Positions 35,292-44,099 of a DNA stretch of 64,000 nt are shown here, in pieces. The DNA is from Mediterraneibacter massiliensis (GTDB lineage Bacteria > Bacillota > Clostridia > Lachnospirales > Lachnospiraceae). The first letter of the stretch is position 1; the number at the start of each line of letters is the position of its first letter. The notes beneath the pieces were generated by a model. The model had not been told where the DNA came from. It saw nothing but the letters and a program-made list of their open reading frames with translations, and made no database searches. The translations under genes were made by a program, and so were the position numbers. The stretch is from positions 1,792,372 to 1,856,371 of the forward strand of contig NZ_LN913001.1 of the NCBI RefSeq assembly GCF_001487105.1, read 5' to 3'.

Positions 35292-36182
35292 ATGACATTT
35301 TACCTCACGTGCATCCTTTGTATTCTTAATATCCTCCTGTTCTGGCTTTCGATAAAGATCTGGCTTCTAAAAAAATCTGCCAGAGAAATAGAGGCGCAGT
35401 TTGCCGCAAGATTACAGGAAGATACAAATATCCTGATCAGTATATCCAGCCGGGATCCGGCTATGCAGAAATTAGCCGCCCAGATCAACGTACAGCTAAA
35501 AGAACTCCGTGTACAGCGCCATCGTTTCTTACAGGGAGATCTGGAACTCAAAGAAGCGGTGACGAATATATCCCATGATCTGCGGACACCGCTCACCGCC
35601 ATCTTTGGCTATCTGGATCTGTTAGAAAAGGAAGAAACAACAGAGACTGCAGAGTGTTACCTTCATATCATCCGGGAACGTTCCATTGTTTTGCGACAAT
35701 TGACAGAAGAATTATTTCGTTATTCTGTATTTTCATCTTTGTCAAAAGACGTAAACTACACGACTGTCATTTTAAACCATGCGCTTGAATACAGTATATC
35801 GGCATACTATGCGGCATTAAAGCAAAAAAAGATCTGTCCTGTGATCTCTCTGCCCGAAGAAAAAATACGGCGCACCCTGGATTTTGATATGCTTCTGCGT
35901 ATTTTCGCAAATATCTTAAGCAACGTACTCAAATACAGCGACGGCGACCTGCATATCACACTGAAAAATACCGGAGAGATCATTTTTTCCAATCACGCCG
36001 TCAACATGGATGAAATTCAGGCAAAAAGGCTGTTCGACCGGTTTTACACGGTCGAAACAGCCTCTAGATCAACAGGACTTGGGCTTTCTATCGCAAAAGC
36101 CCTCACAGAACAAATGCATGGGACGATCGATGCTGTATATCAAGACGGAGTCTTAAGTATTCATCTGTTCTTTCCCGCCTGA
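35292..36182 (+). CDS. Membrane sensor histidine kinase
   Basis: 296 residues with a single N-terminal helix (about 4-25), no visible extracellular sensor domain, a coiled region, the phosphoacceptor His95 (NISHDLRTPLTAIFGY), N-box ILSNVLKYSDGD and ATP-lid motif FDRFYTV..TGLGLSIAKAL. Such minimal-sensor kinases often work through their ABC transporter. It is the fourth gene of the regulator-ATPase-permease-kinase operon. Its last 22 bases overlap the convergent rarA gene. Confidence 0.88.
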   Translation: MTFYLTCILCILNILLFWLSIKIWLLKKSAREIEAQFAARLQEDTNILISISSRDPAMQKLAAQINVQLKELRVQRHRFLQGDLELKEAVTNISHDLRTPLTAIFGYLDLLEKEETTETAECYLHIIRERSIVLRQLTEELFRYSVFSSLSKDVNYTTVILNHALEYSISAYYAALKQKKICPVISLPEEKIRRTLDFDMLLRIFANILSNVLKYSDGDLHITLKNTGEIIFSNHAVNMDEIQAKRLFDRFYTVETASRSTGLGLSIAKALTEQMHGTIDAVYQDGVLSIHLFFPA

Positions 36183-37483
36183 AATGCCGCAATTTCTTCC
36201 AGCCGGCTTTTCACCATTCTTTCAGCGCCTTCTTCTGTAGGCATATAGTACCGCCTGTCTCTTAAGGCGTCCGGCATGCACTGCATATGTGCCATTTTTT
36301 CTTCTGTATCATGCGCATAGATATACCCTTTGCCATATTCCAGCTCTTTCATAAGTCTGGTCGGCGCATTGCGCAGATGCAGAGGTACCGGTTGTGCCGG
36401 CATATCTTTTATGTCCTGTTTACATCTCTCACATGCCTTATATAACGCATTTGACTTGGGCGCTGCTGCGAGATACGTAACTGCATGGGTCAGATGTACA
36501 TCACATTCCGGCACTCCCAGAAAATGACATGCCTGATATGCTGCTACAGCCACCTGCAATGCCTGGCTGTCTGCCATTCCAATATCCTCACTGGCAAAGC
36601 GCACCAGGCGTCTGGCGATGTACAGGGGATCCTCCCCGCCGTCCAGCATACGGCACATCCAATAGATCGCCGCGTCTACATCGCTGTTGCGCATGGATTT
36701 GTGAAGCGCGGATATCAGATTATAATGCTCCTCCCCTGTTTTATCATACAAAAGAGAGCGGCGGCTAATACACTGTGCCAGTCCCTCCTCTGTAACGGTA
36801 ATTCCGTGCGCACTAATCTCCCCGTTTAACACTGCCATCTCCAGCGTATTTAAAGCAGTGCGGGCATCCCCGTTGGCAAAGGCTGCGATCGCCTGCAGAT
36901 CGTCCTCTGTGATCTGCACATTCTGCCCGCCAAAACCTGCCGGATTTACGAGAGCATTCTTTAAAAGTTTTATCACGTCTTTTTCTTCCAGTGCTTTTAG
37001 TACAAACACACGGCACCTGGAGAGAAGCGCCGCATTGATCTCAAACGAAGGATTCTCTGTCGTTGCTCCTATTAATACGATACTTCCCTTTTCCACAAAA
37101 GGCAAAAACGCGTCCTGCTGCGCCTTATTAAACCTATGGATCTCGTCTACGAACAAGACTGTCCGCATACCCATTCTGCAGCTCTGCTCCGCCCTGTTCA
37201 TAACCTCCTTTATTTCTTTGATCCCACTTGTCACTGCGCTGAAATTAATAAACTCTGCTTTTGTCCTTCCCGCTATGATACTGGCAAGCGTTGTCTTTCC
37301 TACTCCGGGCGGTCCCCAGAATATTATGGAGGAAATCTGGTCCCGCTCAATAAGTTGCCGCAGCGCCTTTCCTGGGCCAAGGAGATGCTCCTGGCCTGCG
37401 AATTTCTCAAGAGAATCCGGTCGTATCCTGCTGGCGAGCGGCACCATAGCCGGACGATTTTCAAATAATGTCATCTGTTCCAT
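36161..37483 (-). CDS. rarA: Replication-associated recombination protein A (MgsA/WRNIP1 family)
   Basis: A 440-residue AAA+ ATPase acting at stalled forks. Walker A is GPPGVGKTTLA (about 57-67), Walker B is VLFVDEIHRFNKAQQD, sensor 1 is GATTENPSF, and the C-terminal tetramerisation domain ends with LRDRRYYMPTEEGAE. The start is an ATG with a weak GAGGGATGTACAG site. It converges on the kinase gene and overlaps it by 22 bp at the 3' ends, without room for a terminator between. Confidence 0.95.
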   Translation of the reverse strand: MEQMTLFENRPAMVPLASRIRPDSLEKFAGQEHLLGPGKALRQLIERDQISSIIFWGPPGVGKTTLASIIAGRTKAEFINFSAVTSGIKEIKEVMNRAEQSCRMGMRTVLFVDEIHRFNKAQQDAFLPFVEKGSIVLIGATTENPSFEINAALLSRCRVFVLKALEEKDVIKLLKNALVNPAGFGGQNVQITEDDLQAIAAFANGDARTALNTLEMAVLNGEISAHGITVTEEGLAQCISRRSLLYDKTGEEHYNLISALHKSMRNSDVDAAIYWMCRMLDGGEDPLYIARRLVRFASEDIGMADSQALQVAVAAYQACHFLGVPECDVHLTHAVTYLAAAPKSNALYKACERCKQDIKDMPAQPVPLHLRNAPTRLMKELEYGKGYIYAHDTEEKMAHMQCMPDALRDRRYYMPTEEGAERMVKSRLEEIAAFQAGKNR

Positions 37484-37527
37484 CTGTACATCCCTCTGTT
37501 CTTAAACCAAACAACCTGTTCATTTTT

Positions 37528-37556
37528 ATTTTACTCTTGTGAAAAGGTAATCACAA
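37528..37556 (-). promoter_or_regulatory. Promoter of rarA
   Basis: TTGTGA, 17 bp, TAAAAT on the minus strand, with the -10 about 45 bp upstream of the rarA ATG. Confidence 0.6.
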
Positions 37557-37793
37557 GCTTATTTGCTCCTCGATAGCGACCATTATTACTGTCAAAAGCA
37601 TTACTGCAAGAATCGATCCGCCTACTCCTGTAAATGAACAAATCGCCGTTGTAGTCACCCTTGGATAACAAATGCCGAGATTCTCTGTATTTGCTGTGTC
37701 TACATTATTTCTTATCTTTTTTTAATTAAATAATAAATATTGAAATTTTTAGATATTTATAAAACCAAAATAGATTTGATTTCGTCTTTATAG
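37557..37793. other. Gap with a possible decayed coding fragment
   Basis: The 310-bp stretch between rarA and the IS4 remnant has no intact gene. A short minus-strand frame (about 37553-37710) without a usable start encodes a hydrophobic tail (GGSILAVMLLTVIMVAIEE) that could be the end of a lost membrane protein. The remainder is AT-rich. Confidence 0.3.
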
Positions 37794-38298
37794 CTTCCAG
37801 ATAAGGAAGAGTTTGATGTTGACATATCTTTAAAATTAACGCGAAAGCAGACAAATGAAATAAAAGAACTTTTTACAAAAGATAAAAATCACTATAAATT
37901 TATTCCACACAGTACACCGTTTGACTTTCTCTCGAACAAACTCCGAAAAAAATGACCCTATACAATTCTACAAACTAAGTTTTAGAATTGTACGCTTTAA
38001 AATCACGGAAAATACTTATGAAACTGTTCTTACAAATTTAAGTAGAATGGAATATCCTGCGAAAACTATAAAAGATTTATATGCAAGAAGATGGGGGATG
38101 GAAACATCTTTTCGAAATTTCAAATATACAGTGGGAATGCTAAATTTTCATTCAAAAAAGGTGGTGTGTATCAAACAAGAAATTTATGCACATTTAATTA
38201 TGTATAACTTTGCAGAAATGCCAATAAAACCAGGTAGACACAGAGAACGCAATCTAACTGCAAAAATATTTCATGGTTTCTTATACAGAGTAGCATAA
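37794..38298 (+). pseudogene. IS4-family transposase remnant, frameshifted
   Basis: Two plus-strand frames join across an A7 run at 37946-37952. The first encodes LPDKEEFDVDISLKLTRKQ onward to LSNKLRKK and then a stop; the second continues NDPIQFYKLSFRIVRFKI to the end. The C-terminal YARRWGMETSFRNFK has the Y-(2)-R-(3)-E-(6)-K signature with the catalytic Glu of IS4-family DDE transposases. The catalytic Asp-containing N-terminal two-thirds is missing and an in-frame stop lies at 37791. It is strongly AT-rich compared with its neighbours, and clearly dead. Confidence 0.8.
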
Positions 38299-38323
38299 AA
38301 CTGCCGAATTGAATACTTATTTT

Positions 38324-38347
38324 TTAGACAGATGAAAATCTGTCTAA
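38324..38347 (+). terminator. Hairpin after the transposase remnant
   Basis: A perfect 10-bp stem TTAGACAGAT-GAAA-ATCTGTCTAA, 25 bp past the transposase stop. The U-tract is poor, so it is either a weak terminator or part of the old IS end. Confidence 0.45.
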
Positions 38348-38369
38348 TTGTCGTGCTTTGAAATAGAAA

Positions 38370-38406
38370 AACAGAGATAGCAGAATTCAATTCTACCATC
38401 TCTGTT
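38370..38406. other. Imperfect hairpin, possible old IS end or terminator
   Basis: AACAGAGAT at 38370 pairs with ATCTCTGTT ending at 38406, with AGAATTC/AATTCT pairing inside. It lies in non-coding DNA after the IS4 remnant. Confidence 0.35.
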
Positions 38407-38749
38407 ACAAAGAATCATTCGATTCAATTTTTTAACTTAATGACATTGCTCAATCGTAGGGTCCTTTTCATTTCCTTAATTTTCCTTTATCATCTTCTGC
38501 ATCGCAGTCATTCCTTTTTTAATATCTCGAAAACAGGGATGGTCTGGGTATTCTTTTCTGTGAAGAACATTTCTCTTAATTCCATCTTCCGCCGTCCCCG
38601 GTGCTCCCATATACAGGTCGTCTACTTTGTCAAAAATGCATTTGACAATCAAAAAAGTAACCGCCTCAGCCAAGGTTACGGTTACTCTTCTGAGCAACTA
38701 AATATTGGGGACTAACGGTCTATCAGTAGTGCCTTTTTCTATTTTCGTT
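38407..38749. other. Non-coding/decayed stretch
   Basis: No recognisable gene. A minus-strand frame (38476-38697, only a TTG start and no ribosome site) reads APGTAEDGIKRNVLHRKEYP, which I do not recognise and which may be the tail of a deleted gene. A small hairpin GTAACCG / CGGTTAC lies at about 38660-38690. Confidence 0.35.
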
Positions 38750-38965
38750 CTAGCAAAGAATAACTTTCCTGTCAATTCCCAACACGACAAAAATGAGATT
38801 CAACAGATATAAACACAGCGGGTCAGGAGTTTTTACACGCCCCGCTGCCTCACAAATCAGACCATGATTGGAATAGAATGCAGCCTTTACATACGCCTGA
38901 AATGGTGTTACGTTGGTGCTTAATTCCGCAGAAATCAGGACCTTAGTATCTATCAAAACTCTCAT
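38750..38965 (-). pseudogene. Truncated PIN-domain toxin
   Basis: The first 39 or so residues, MRVLIDTKVLISAELSTNVT and on to NHGLICE, match the start of PIN-domain ribonuclease toxins (first catalytic Asp in LIDT). The following 32 residues (from AAGRVKTPDPL) are unrelated, and the conserved rest of the domain with the other acidic residues is gone, so a deletion junction lies near 38855. Its start overlaps the end of the AbrB-like frame by four bases, the classic antitoxin-toxin coupling. Confidence 0.7.
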
Positions 38966-39197
38966 GCCTTTTCGTCCTCATTTCTCAATTTCTTGGCGAG
39001 TTCCATCACATCATCTTCTGAAGTCAGACCGGCGCACTCTGCTTCTCCGGTCATTTCCTGTTGGAGCATTTGCATGGCGTAAACAGCAGAATTGACAATA
39101 CGGACAGTGTTTCCTTCCACCACGAAAGTAATCCTATCGCCGCTTGCCACATCGAAAACGTCACGAACATCTTTCGGGATTGTGACCTGTCCTTCTC
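38962..39197 (-). pseudogene. AbrB-family antitoxin, 5'-truncated
   Basis: From about 39192 the minus strand encodes GQVTIPKDVRDVFDVASGDR and then a C-terminal tail ending KKLRNEDEKA, a SpoVT/AbrB swapped-hairpin domain with a PIN-binding tail. The first beta strand (usually MxxAKVTSK) is missing, and TGA precedes the surviving frame. Only a GTG at 39150 could start a fragment lacking the DNA-binding half. It is paired with the broken PIN gene. Confidence 0.65.
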
Positions 39198-39391
39198 ACC
39201 TGGATTTTATGACAAAGTTTATTCATATTATATCCAATCTTCAGCAAAATACTCCTGTTCATCCGAAGTATTGCATGACGATTATACCGTCCCCTATAGA
39301 CTGTAATTTAGAATTATAGAACTCCATATACTGAAATATTTTTCGGCCACTCTTAAACTCCTTTATTAACTCATTTCTGTTTTATACTGGT

Positions 39392-40255
39392 TCACTGTTT
39401 ATCATTCCTGTATTGTATCGGACTGATACCATACATTTTTTTAAATGCTTTATAGAAATAACTATAATTATTAAACCCTGCCTTTTCCGCTACTTCTACA
39501 AGGGATAAATTTTCCTTTAAATACTGTAAAGCCAACTCCATTCTTTTTTCTTTAATATAATTGATAATCGTCTTATTTGTAATACTTTTGAAAATACTGC
39601 ATATATGAGAAACACTATAGCTTGTCTCTTTGGCAAGCTGACTCAATGTGATATTATATTCAATATATTTATTAATATATTCAATAATATGAGCCACCAG
39701 CCTGATGTCCTTAATCTGTTTTTCATTATTATTGTCATCAATAGAGCAATCTTCACACAAATATGCCAACAGCAATTGAATCATAGATAATTCCATTAAT
39801 TCATTATGATAGTTTTTAATATTTTTATAAATCTCAATTAACTGATAATATTTATAAAGTGTTCCAAAATCAAACTTTACAACAGGGTAGTTCAGATTAC
39901 TTTTCTGAAATACTGACAGCATTCTTATATTTTTACCAGAATATTGAAATAATTTTGTAGGATCTATACCTAGATTCAGCCTTTCACAATAAGAGTTTTT
40001 CAACATCTCTTTATAACAATGCGGTTCAAACACATTACAAATTATAATGTCTCCTGACGCTATTTCATATTCTTTTTCTTTTGTTACATAGTTTACGTTT
40101 CTACTGCTTAAAATAACCGATACCTCATAATAATCATGGTAATGATATTCCGGAAGATGCGTGATAATATCTTTAAAATAAAAAATTCTGTATCCTTGTT
40201 TCTTAAATTCGTCATAATGTGTTCTGGGATAGGATCTTATCTCTGTCTTTTCCAA
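39392..40255 (-). CDS. AraC-family transcriptional regulator
   Basis: 287 residues. The N-terminal cupin-like ligand domain (about 20-110; HYHDYYEVSVIL, IICNVFEPHCYKE) is followed by two helix-turn-helix motifs at the C-terminus (TLSQLAKETSYSVSHICSIF and LVEVAEKAGFNNYSYFYKAF). The frame opens at 40309 inside the LarA gene, but ACAGGAGAAAAACA sits right before a TTG at 40255, so I start there. It is the last gene of the hydroxy-acid operon and very probably its regulator, responding to the substrate. The coding region is more AT-rich than its neighbours. Confidence 0.85.
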   Translation of the reverse strand: MEKTEIRSYPRTHYDEFKKQGYRIFYFKDIITHLPEYHYHDYYEVSVILSSRNVNYVTKEKEYEIASGDIIICNVFEPHCYKEMLKNSYCERLNLGIDPTKLFQYSGKNIRMLSVFQKSNLNYPVVKFDFGTLYKYYQLIEIYKNIKNYHNELMELSMIQLLLAYLCEDCSIDDNNNEKQIKDIRLVAHIIEYINKYIEYNITLSQLAKETSYSVSHICSIFKSITNKTIINYIKEKRMELALQYLKENLSLVEVAEKAGFNNYSYFYKAFKKMYGISPIQYRNDKQ

Positions 40256-41561
40256 TGTTTTTCTCCTGTAAATTCGTGGAGCCATTATCAACAATAACTG
40301 ACACCCCATCTGGAATTATATTTATTTTGAAATCTTTTTTTCGCAATATGTGTTCTGCTCTACATAATGCATTTTGTATATTTTTTTCGGGTATCATTCT
40401 CATATTTCTGATAATATCATCAGGTAGATCTGATACATAAATAATTGATGCTTTCCTAAGAATACGACAAAATATCTGCGACTGCCATTGATCTTTAACT
40501 GTCTTTTCTCTCGGAGTCCTTATAAAGTCTTCCGCAATTTCTGCCAGTGTTTTTTTATTGTAAAATGTCTTATAAAAGGATTCTCCACCATGCCCATCTA
40601 TTGATTGGGCCAGCATGATAATCACGCCCCTGTCTTTTACAGCTGCTTCAGCAGCTGTCATCCCCTTTACCGCCTGATATATATCACGATCCAAAGGATA
40701 CCCACCGTTTGCGGCCAGTACTACTTCTGTTTTTTCTACTTTTACAGTTGACGCTCGTTTCAGCCAGTTCACACCTTCCATATGCGCCTTTTCATAGTCG
40801 CCCGATACGCAGTATATAATATGCCGGCAAGAATCTAATATTACATTGATAATAAAAGCAAGGCCAGCCCTTTTTGCGGCATAGATCATGTCCTCATGTA
40901 CCGGATTATGTTTCAAAACGCCTGTTTTAGCATTCGGATCGTCTATAAACTGCGCGTTGTGATTATATAATACCGTTTCTCTTCCCGCTATTCCCGGCAG
41001 AATACTTTTTCTTCCCCCTGAAAAACCTGCAAAAAAATGAGGTTCTATAAATCCTTCCGCAATTAAGAGATCCGTCTCCAATGCAAACTTGTTTAAAAGC
41101 AGCCGACCGCCGGAAGGCAGTCGGCCACATTCTTTTAAATCGTCCTGTGCGTCACAATTGTGTATTATAATTTTTTCACGTTCCACAAGATCTGTACCGA
41201 ATTTTTCTTCCAGTTCTTGTCTCGTTGTTTCTCTGTGACATCCTGTAGCAATCAATATTGTAATATCTATATCCGGATTTCCCGAACGTATTTCTTTTAG
41301 AAGCAACGGCATAATGATTCTGCTCGGCACAGGCCGTGTATGATCAGAAGATATGATCACAACACTTTTTTTCCCTTTTACCTGTTCCTGCAGCCTGGCC
41401 GTCCCGATCGGATGCAAAAGTGATTCCTCTATAATCTTTTCTTCTGCTTTTTCATTGTAATATGTGTGAAACGGAGGAATCAACACTTTATTTACTCTCT
41501 CCTCTTCTATATCCGTACTTATCGTCCCTTTTCCGTAGGGAAATTCAAAATGTACCATCAT
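40212..41561 (-). CDS. LarA-family nickel-pincer-dependent 2-hydroxyacid racemase/epimerase
   Basis: 449 residues. Numbered from the second Met, the residues known to bind the nickel-pincer nucleotide or substrate in lactate racemase LarA fall at the same positions: Asp72 and Arg75 (SSDHTRP), His108 (ATGCHRE), His174, Lys184 (EPHFFAGFSGGRK), His200, Gln295 and Lys298 (IYQAVKG). The enzyme should therefore use the covalently bound cofactor and invert C2 of a 2-hydroxy acid. Family members act on lactate, malate, phenyllactate or sugar acids, and the substrate here is unknown. GAGGAAGTAT precedes ATGATG. Cofactor genes larB/C/E are not in the window. Confidence 0.88.
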   Translation of the reverse strand: MMVHFEFPYGKGTISTDIEEERVNKVLIPPFHTYYNEKAEEKIIEESLLHPIGTARLQEQVKGKKSVVIISSDHTRPVPSRIIMPLLLKEIRSGNPDIDITILIATGCHRETTRQELEEKFGTDLVEREKIIIHNCDAQDDLKECGRLPSGGRLLLNKFALETDLLIAEGFIEPHFFAGFSGGRKSILPGIAGRETVLYNHNAQFIDDPNAKTGVLKHNPVHEDMIYAAKRAGLAFIINVILDSCRHIIYCVSGDYEKAHMEGVNWLKRASTVKVEKTEVVLAANGGYPLDRDIYQAVKGMTAAEAAVKDRGVIIMLAQSIDGHGGESFYKTFYNKKTLAEIAEDFIRTPREKTVKDQWQSQIFCRILRKASIIYVSDLPDDIIRNMRMIPEKNIQNALCRAEHILRKKDFKINIIPDGVSVIVDNGSTNLQEKNIGKDRDKILSQNTL

Positions 41562-41570
41562 ATACTTCCT

Positions 41571-42536
41571 CTATTCGTTCACAATATTAATGGGGGTCCC
41601 ATTTATATATGCTTTCAGGTTATCGACAGCCATATCCATCAGCCTTTTTCTGCTCTCCTTGGATGCCCATGAAATATGCGGCGTAATCAGACAATTTTTT
41701 GCTTTCAGCAGAGGATTATCTTTTCGTATAGGTTCTGAAGATACGACATCCAGTCCTGCCGCGTATACTTTCCCGCTATTGAGAGCATCCGCCAGGTCCT
41801 GCTCGACTATAAGCCCGCCTCTTGAATTATTAATAATAATCACTCCTGTTTTCATTTTCGTAATATTTTCTTTATTAATAATTCCTTGTGTCTCTTCAAA
41901 CAACGGGCAATGCAGCGCGATTACATCTGCTTTTCCAAACAGTTCTTCCAGATCTGTATACTCTGCCGTTTTCTTGCCTTCCTCACTTATTTTTTTGTCA
42001 TATGCCAGTACGGTCATTCCCAGCGCTTTTGCAATTTTCCCTGTTGCCTGGCCGATTCTTCCATACCCGATAATACCTATGGTCTTTTTCGATAACTCGA
42101 TCAGAGGATAATCCCAGAAGCACCAGTCCGGATTCTTCTCCCATTTTCCTTCGTGTACCGCGTGATCATGGTATCCGATATGATGGCAAATTTCCAAAAG
42201 CAACCCTATTGCGAACTGTCCTACCGTATCCGTGCCATATGACGGTATATTTGCCACCGGTATCCCTCGTTTCTGCGCGCTTTCAACATCTACGATATTA
42301 TATCCCGTTGCCAGCACCCCGATAAATCTGACAGACGGGCATTTTTCAAGTACATATCTGGAAATCGGGGTCTTATTAGTATATACAATCTCAGCACTTC
42401 CGATACGTTCAATAATTTCTTCCTCATCTATTAGCGAGGTTCTCTCATATACTCTTAATTCCCCGAGTTCTGCCAGTCCTGCCCAGTCCAGATCCCCCGG
42501 ATTTAATGTATATCCGTCTAATACGACAATCTTCAT
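41571..42536 (-). CDS. D-2-hydroxyacid dehydrogenase, glycerate dehydrogenase/hydroxypyruvate reductase type
   Basis: 321 residues, NAD-dependent. The Rossmann motif is IGIIGYGRIGQATGK. Catalytic Arg (NNSRGGLI), Glu (SSEP) and His (TPHISWA) are in place, and the HISWA context is typical of glycerate dehydrogenases. CTGGAGGCGGAAAAG before the ATG at 42536 overrides an ATG ten codons earlier. It sits 9 bp upstream of the LarA gene, suggesting it oxidises or reduces the same 2-hydroxy acid. Confidence 0.88.
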   Translation of the reverse strand: MKIVVLDGYTLNPGDLDWAGLAELGELRVYERTSLIDEEEIIERIGSAEIVYTNKTPISRYVLEKCPSVRFIGVLATGYNIVDVESAQKRGIPVANIPSYGTDTVGQFAIGLLLEICHHIGYHDHAVHEGKWEKNPDWCFWDYPLIELSKKTIGIIGYGRIGQATGKIAKALGMTVLAYDKKISEEGKKTAEYTDLEELFGKADVIALHCPLFEETQGIINKENITKMKTGVIIINNSRGGLIVEQDLADALNSGKVYAAGLDVVSSEPIRKDNPLLKAKNCLITPHISWASKESRKRLMDMAVDNLKAYINGTPINIVNE

Positions 42537-42555
42537 CTTTTCCGCCTCCAGATTT

Positions 42556-44076
42556 TTATTCATCAATTGTTCCGTCCCATGAGTTGATTACTGTATTTTC
42601 CGCCTCTTTTTCGTCAAACCATCTTGTTGTCACAGTTTTGCTTTCCGTATAGAAACGCACGCCGTCTTTTCCCAGACAATGTTGATCTCCGAAGAATGAC
42701 TGTTTATGTCCGCTAAACGGAAATACGCCGACAGGAACCGGAATTCCTACATTTACACCCACCATGCCTCCATCTGTCCTGTTGACAAATTCTCTCGCGT
42801 AATATCCGTTTTGTGTAAAAATCACGGAGCCATTCGCATATGGATTTTCATTCATTATCCTAAGTCCTTCTTCAAATGTCTTCACTCTCTTTATGCAGAG
42901 TACCGGTCCAAATATTTCTTCCTCGCCTATTTTCATTCCCGGTTTCACATAATCAAAAATAGTGGGGCCAAGATAGAAACCTTCTTCATATCCCGGAACA
43001 GTCACGTTTCTGCCGTCTAATATTAATTTCGCTCCGTCTTTTATTCCCGACTCTATATATGCTTCTATCTTTTTCCTATGTCCGCTGTCCACAACTGGTC
43101 CGAGCCCCGACGTTTTGTCATACGCCGGTCCTACCTTTAGCTCTTTCGCCAGTTCTGTCAGCTTTGCCACCAATGCATCGGCAATCCTTTCCTGGGCAAC
43201 TACAACCGGCAGAGCCATACAGCGTTCTCCCGCGCATCCGAATGCTGAGTTGATAATTCCTGCCGCCGTCCTTGTAACCGGTGCATCGTTCAATACAAGC
43301 GCATGATTTTTCGCCTGCGTCAGACACTGTACTCTTTTTCCATGTGCCGCTGCCGTACCATATACATGAAGTCCGACCGGCGTAGAGCCCACAAAGGATA
43401 TACCTTTTACCTCAGGATGTGTCAGTAATATTTCAGCTTCCTTTCTGCTTGTAGTTATAACATTCAGAGGGACATACTCATACCCCATTTCATAAAATGC
43501 CTGCCTGTAAAGCTTTGCCATTGCAAAAGCCGTCCTCGGTGTCTTGCTGGAAACTTTCAGAATAATTGAATTCCCACATGCGATACACACCGGTGCCATC
43601 CACCCAAACGGAATCATGGCAGGGAAATTCATCGGACAAATCCCTCCGAACACGCCCACTGGTTCACGGTACAGTACCGTATCGTATCCGCTGGAAGTAT
43701 CCATCAGCGCTTCTCCCATCATAAGAGAATTTACCGAACACGCCAGTTCTGTTCCTTCCCTAGCCTTTAAAACATCGCCTTTTGCCTCCGACCATACTTT
43801 CCCGTGCTCTTTTGCAACGCACAGTGTAAGTTCTTCTATGTTTTCATCTATTAACTGTTTGACTCTATACAGAACCTGTACACGCTTCATTACGGGAACT
43901 TTCTTCCATTTTTGATACTGTTCTGCCGCCGCTTCAATACAACGGTATACCTCCTGCTCCGTGCATTTCGCTGCTTCTGCCTCCACCTGTCCGGTACTAG
44001 GATCATACAGCTTATAATATTCTGTCGTAACCGACGTACGCATTTCTCCGTTTATAAAATACCCTATCTTCTCCAT
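42556..44076 (-). CDS. MmsA/IolA-type semialdehyde dehydrogenase, CoA-acylating
   Basis: 506 residues of the ALDH superfamily close to methylmalonate-semialdehyde dehydrogenase. Key parts are CPMNFPAMIPFGWM, GNSIILKVSSKTP, SFVGSTPVG and the nucleophile region FGCAGERCMALP (catalytic Cys in ERCMA). Classical members turn methylmalonate or malonate semialdehyde plus CoA into propionyl- or acetyl-CoA with CO2 loss. In this operon it would take a semialdehyde released by the aldolase to an acyl-CoA. The ribosome site is GAAGGAATTATATAGA, and it overlaps nothing. Confidence 0.88.
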   Translation of the reverse strand: MEKIGYFINGEMRTSVTTEYYKLYDPSTGQVEAEAAKCTEQEVYRCIEAAAEQYQKWKKVPVMKRVQVLYRVKQLIDENIEELTLCVAKEHGKVWSEAKGDVLKAREGTELACSVNSLMMGEALMDTSSGYDTVLYREPVGVFGGICPMNFPAMIPFGWMAPVCIACGNSIILKVSSKTPRTAFAMAKLYRQAFYEMGYEYVPLNVITTSRKEAEILLTHPEVKGISFVGSTPVGLHVYGTAAAHGKRVQCLTQAKNHALVLNDAPVTRTAAGIINSAFGCAGERCMALPVVVAQERIADALVAKLTELAKELKVGPAYDKTSGLGPVVDSGHRKKIEAYIESGIKDGAKLILDGRNVTVPGYEEGFYLGPTIFDYVKPGMKIGEEEIFGPVLCIKRVKTFEEGLRIMNENPYANGSVIFTQNGYYAREFVNRTDGGMVGVNVGIPVPVGVFPFSGHKQSFFGDQHCLGKDGVRFYTESKTVTTRWFDEKEAENTVINSWDGTIDE

Positions 44077-44099
44077 TCTATATAATTCCTTCCTTCATT

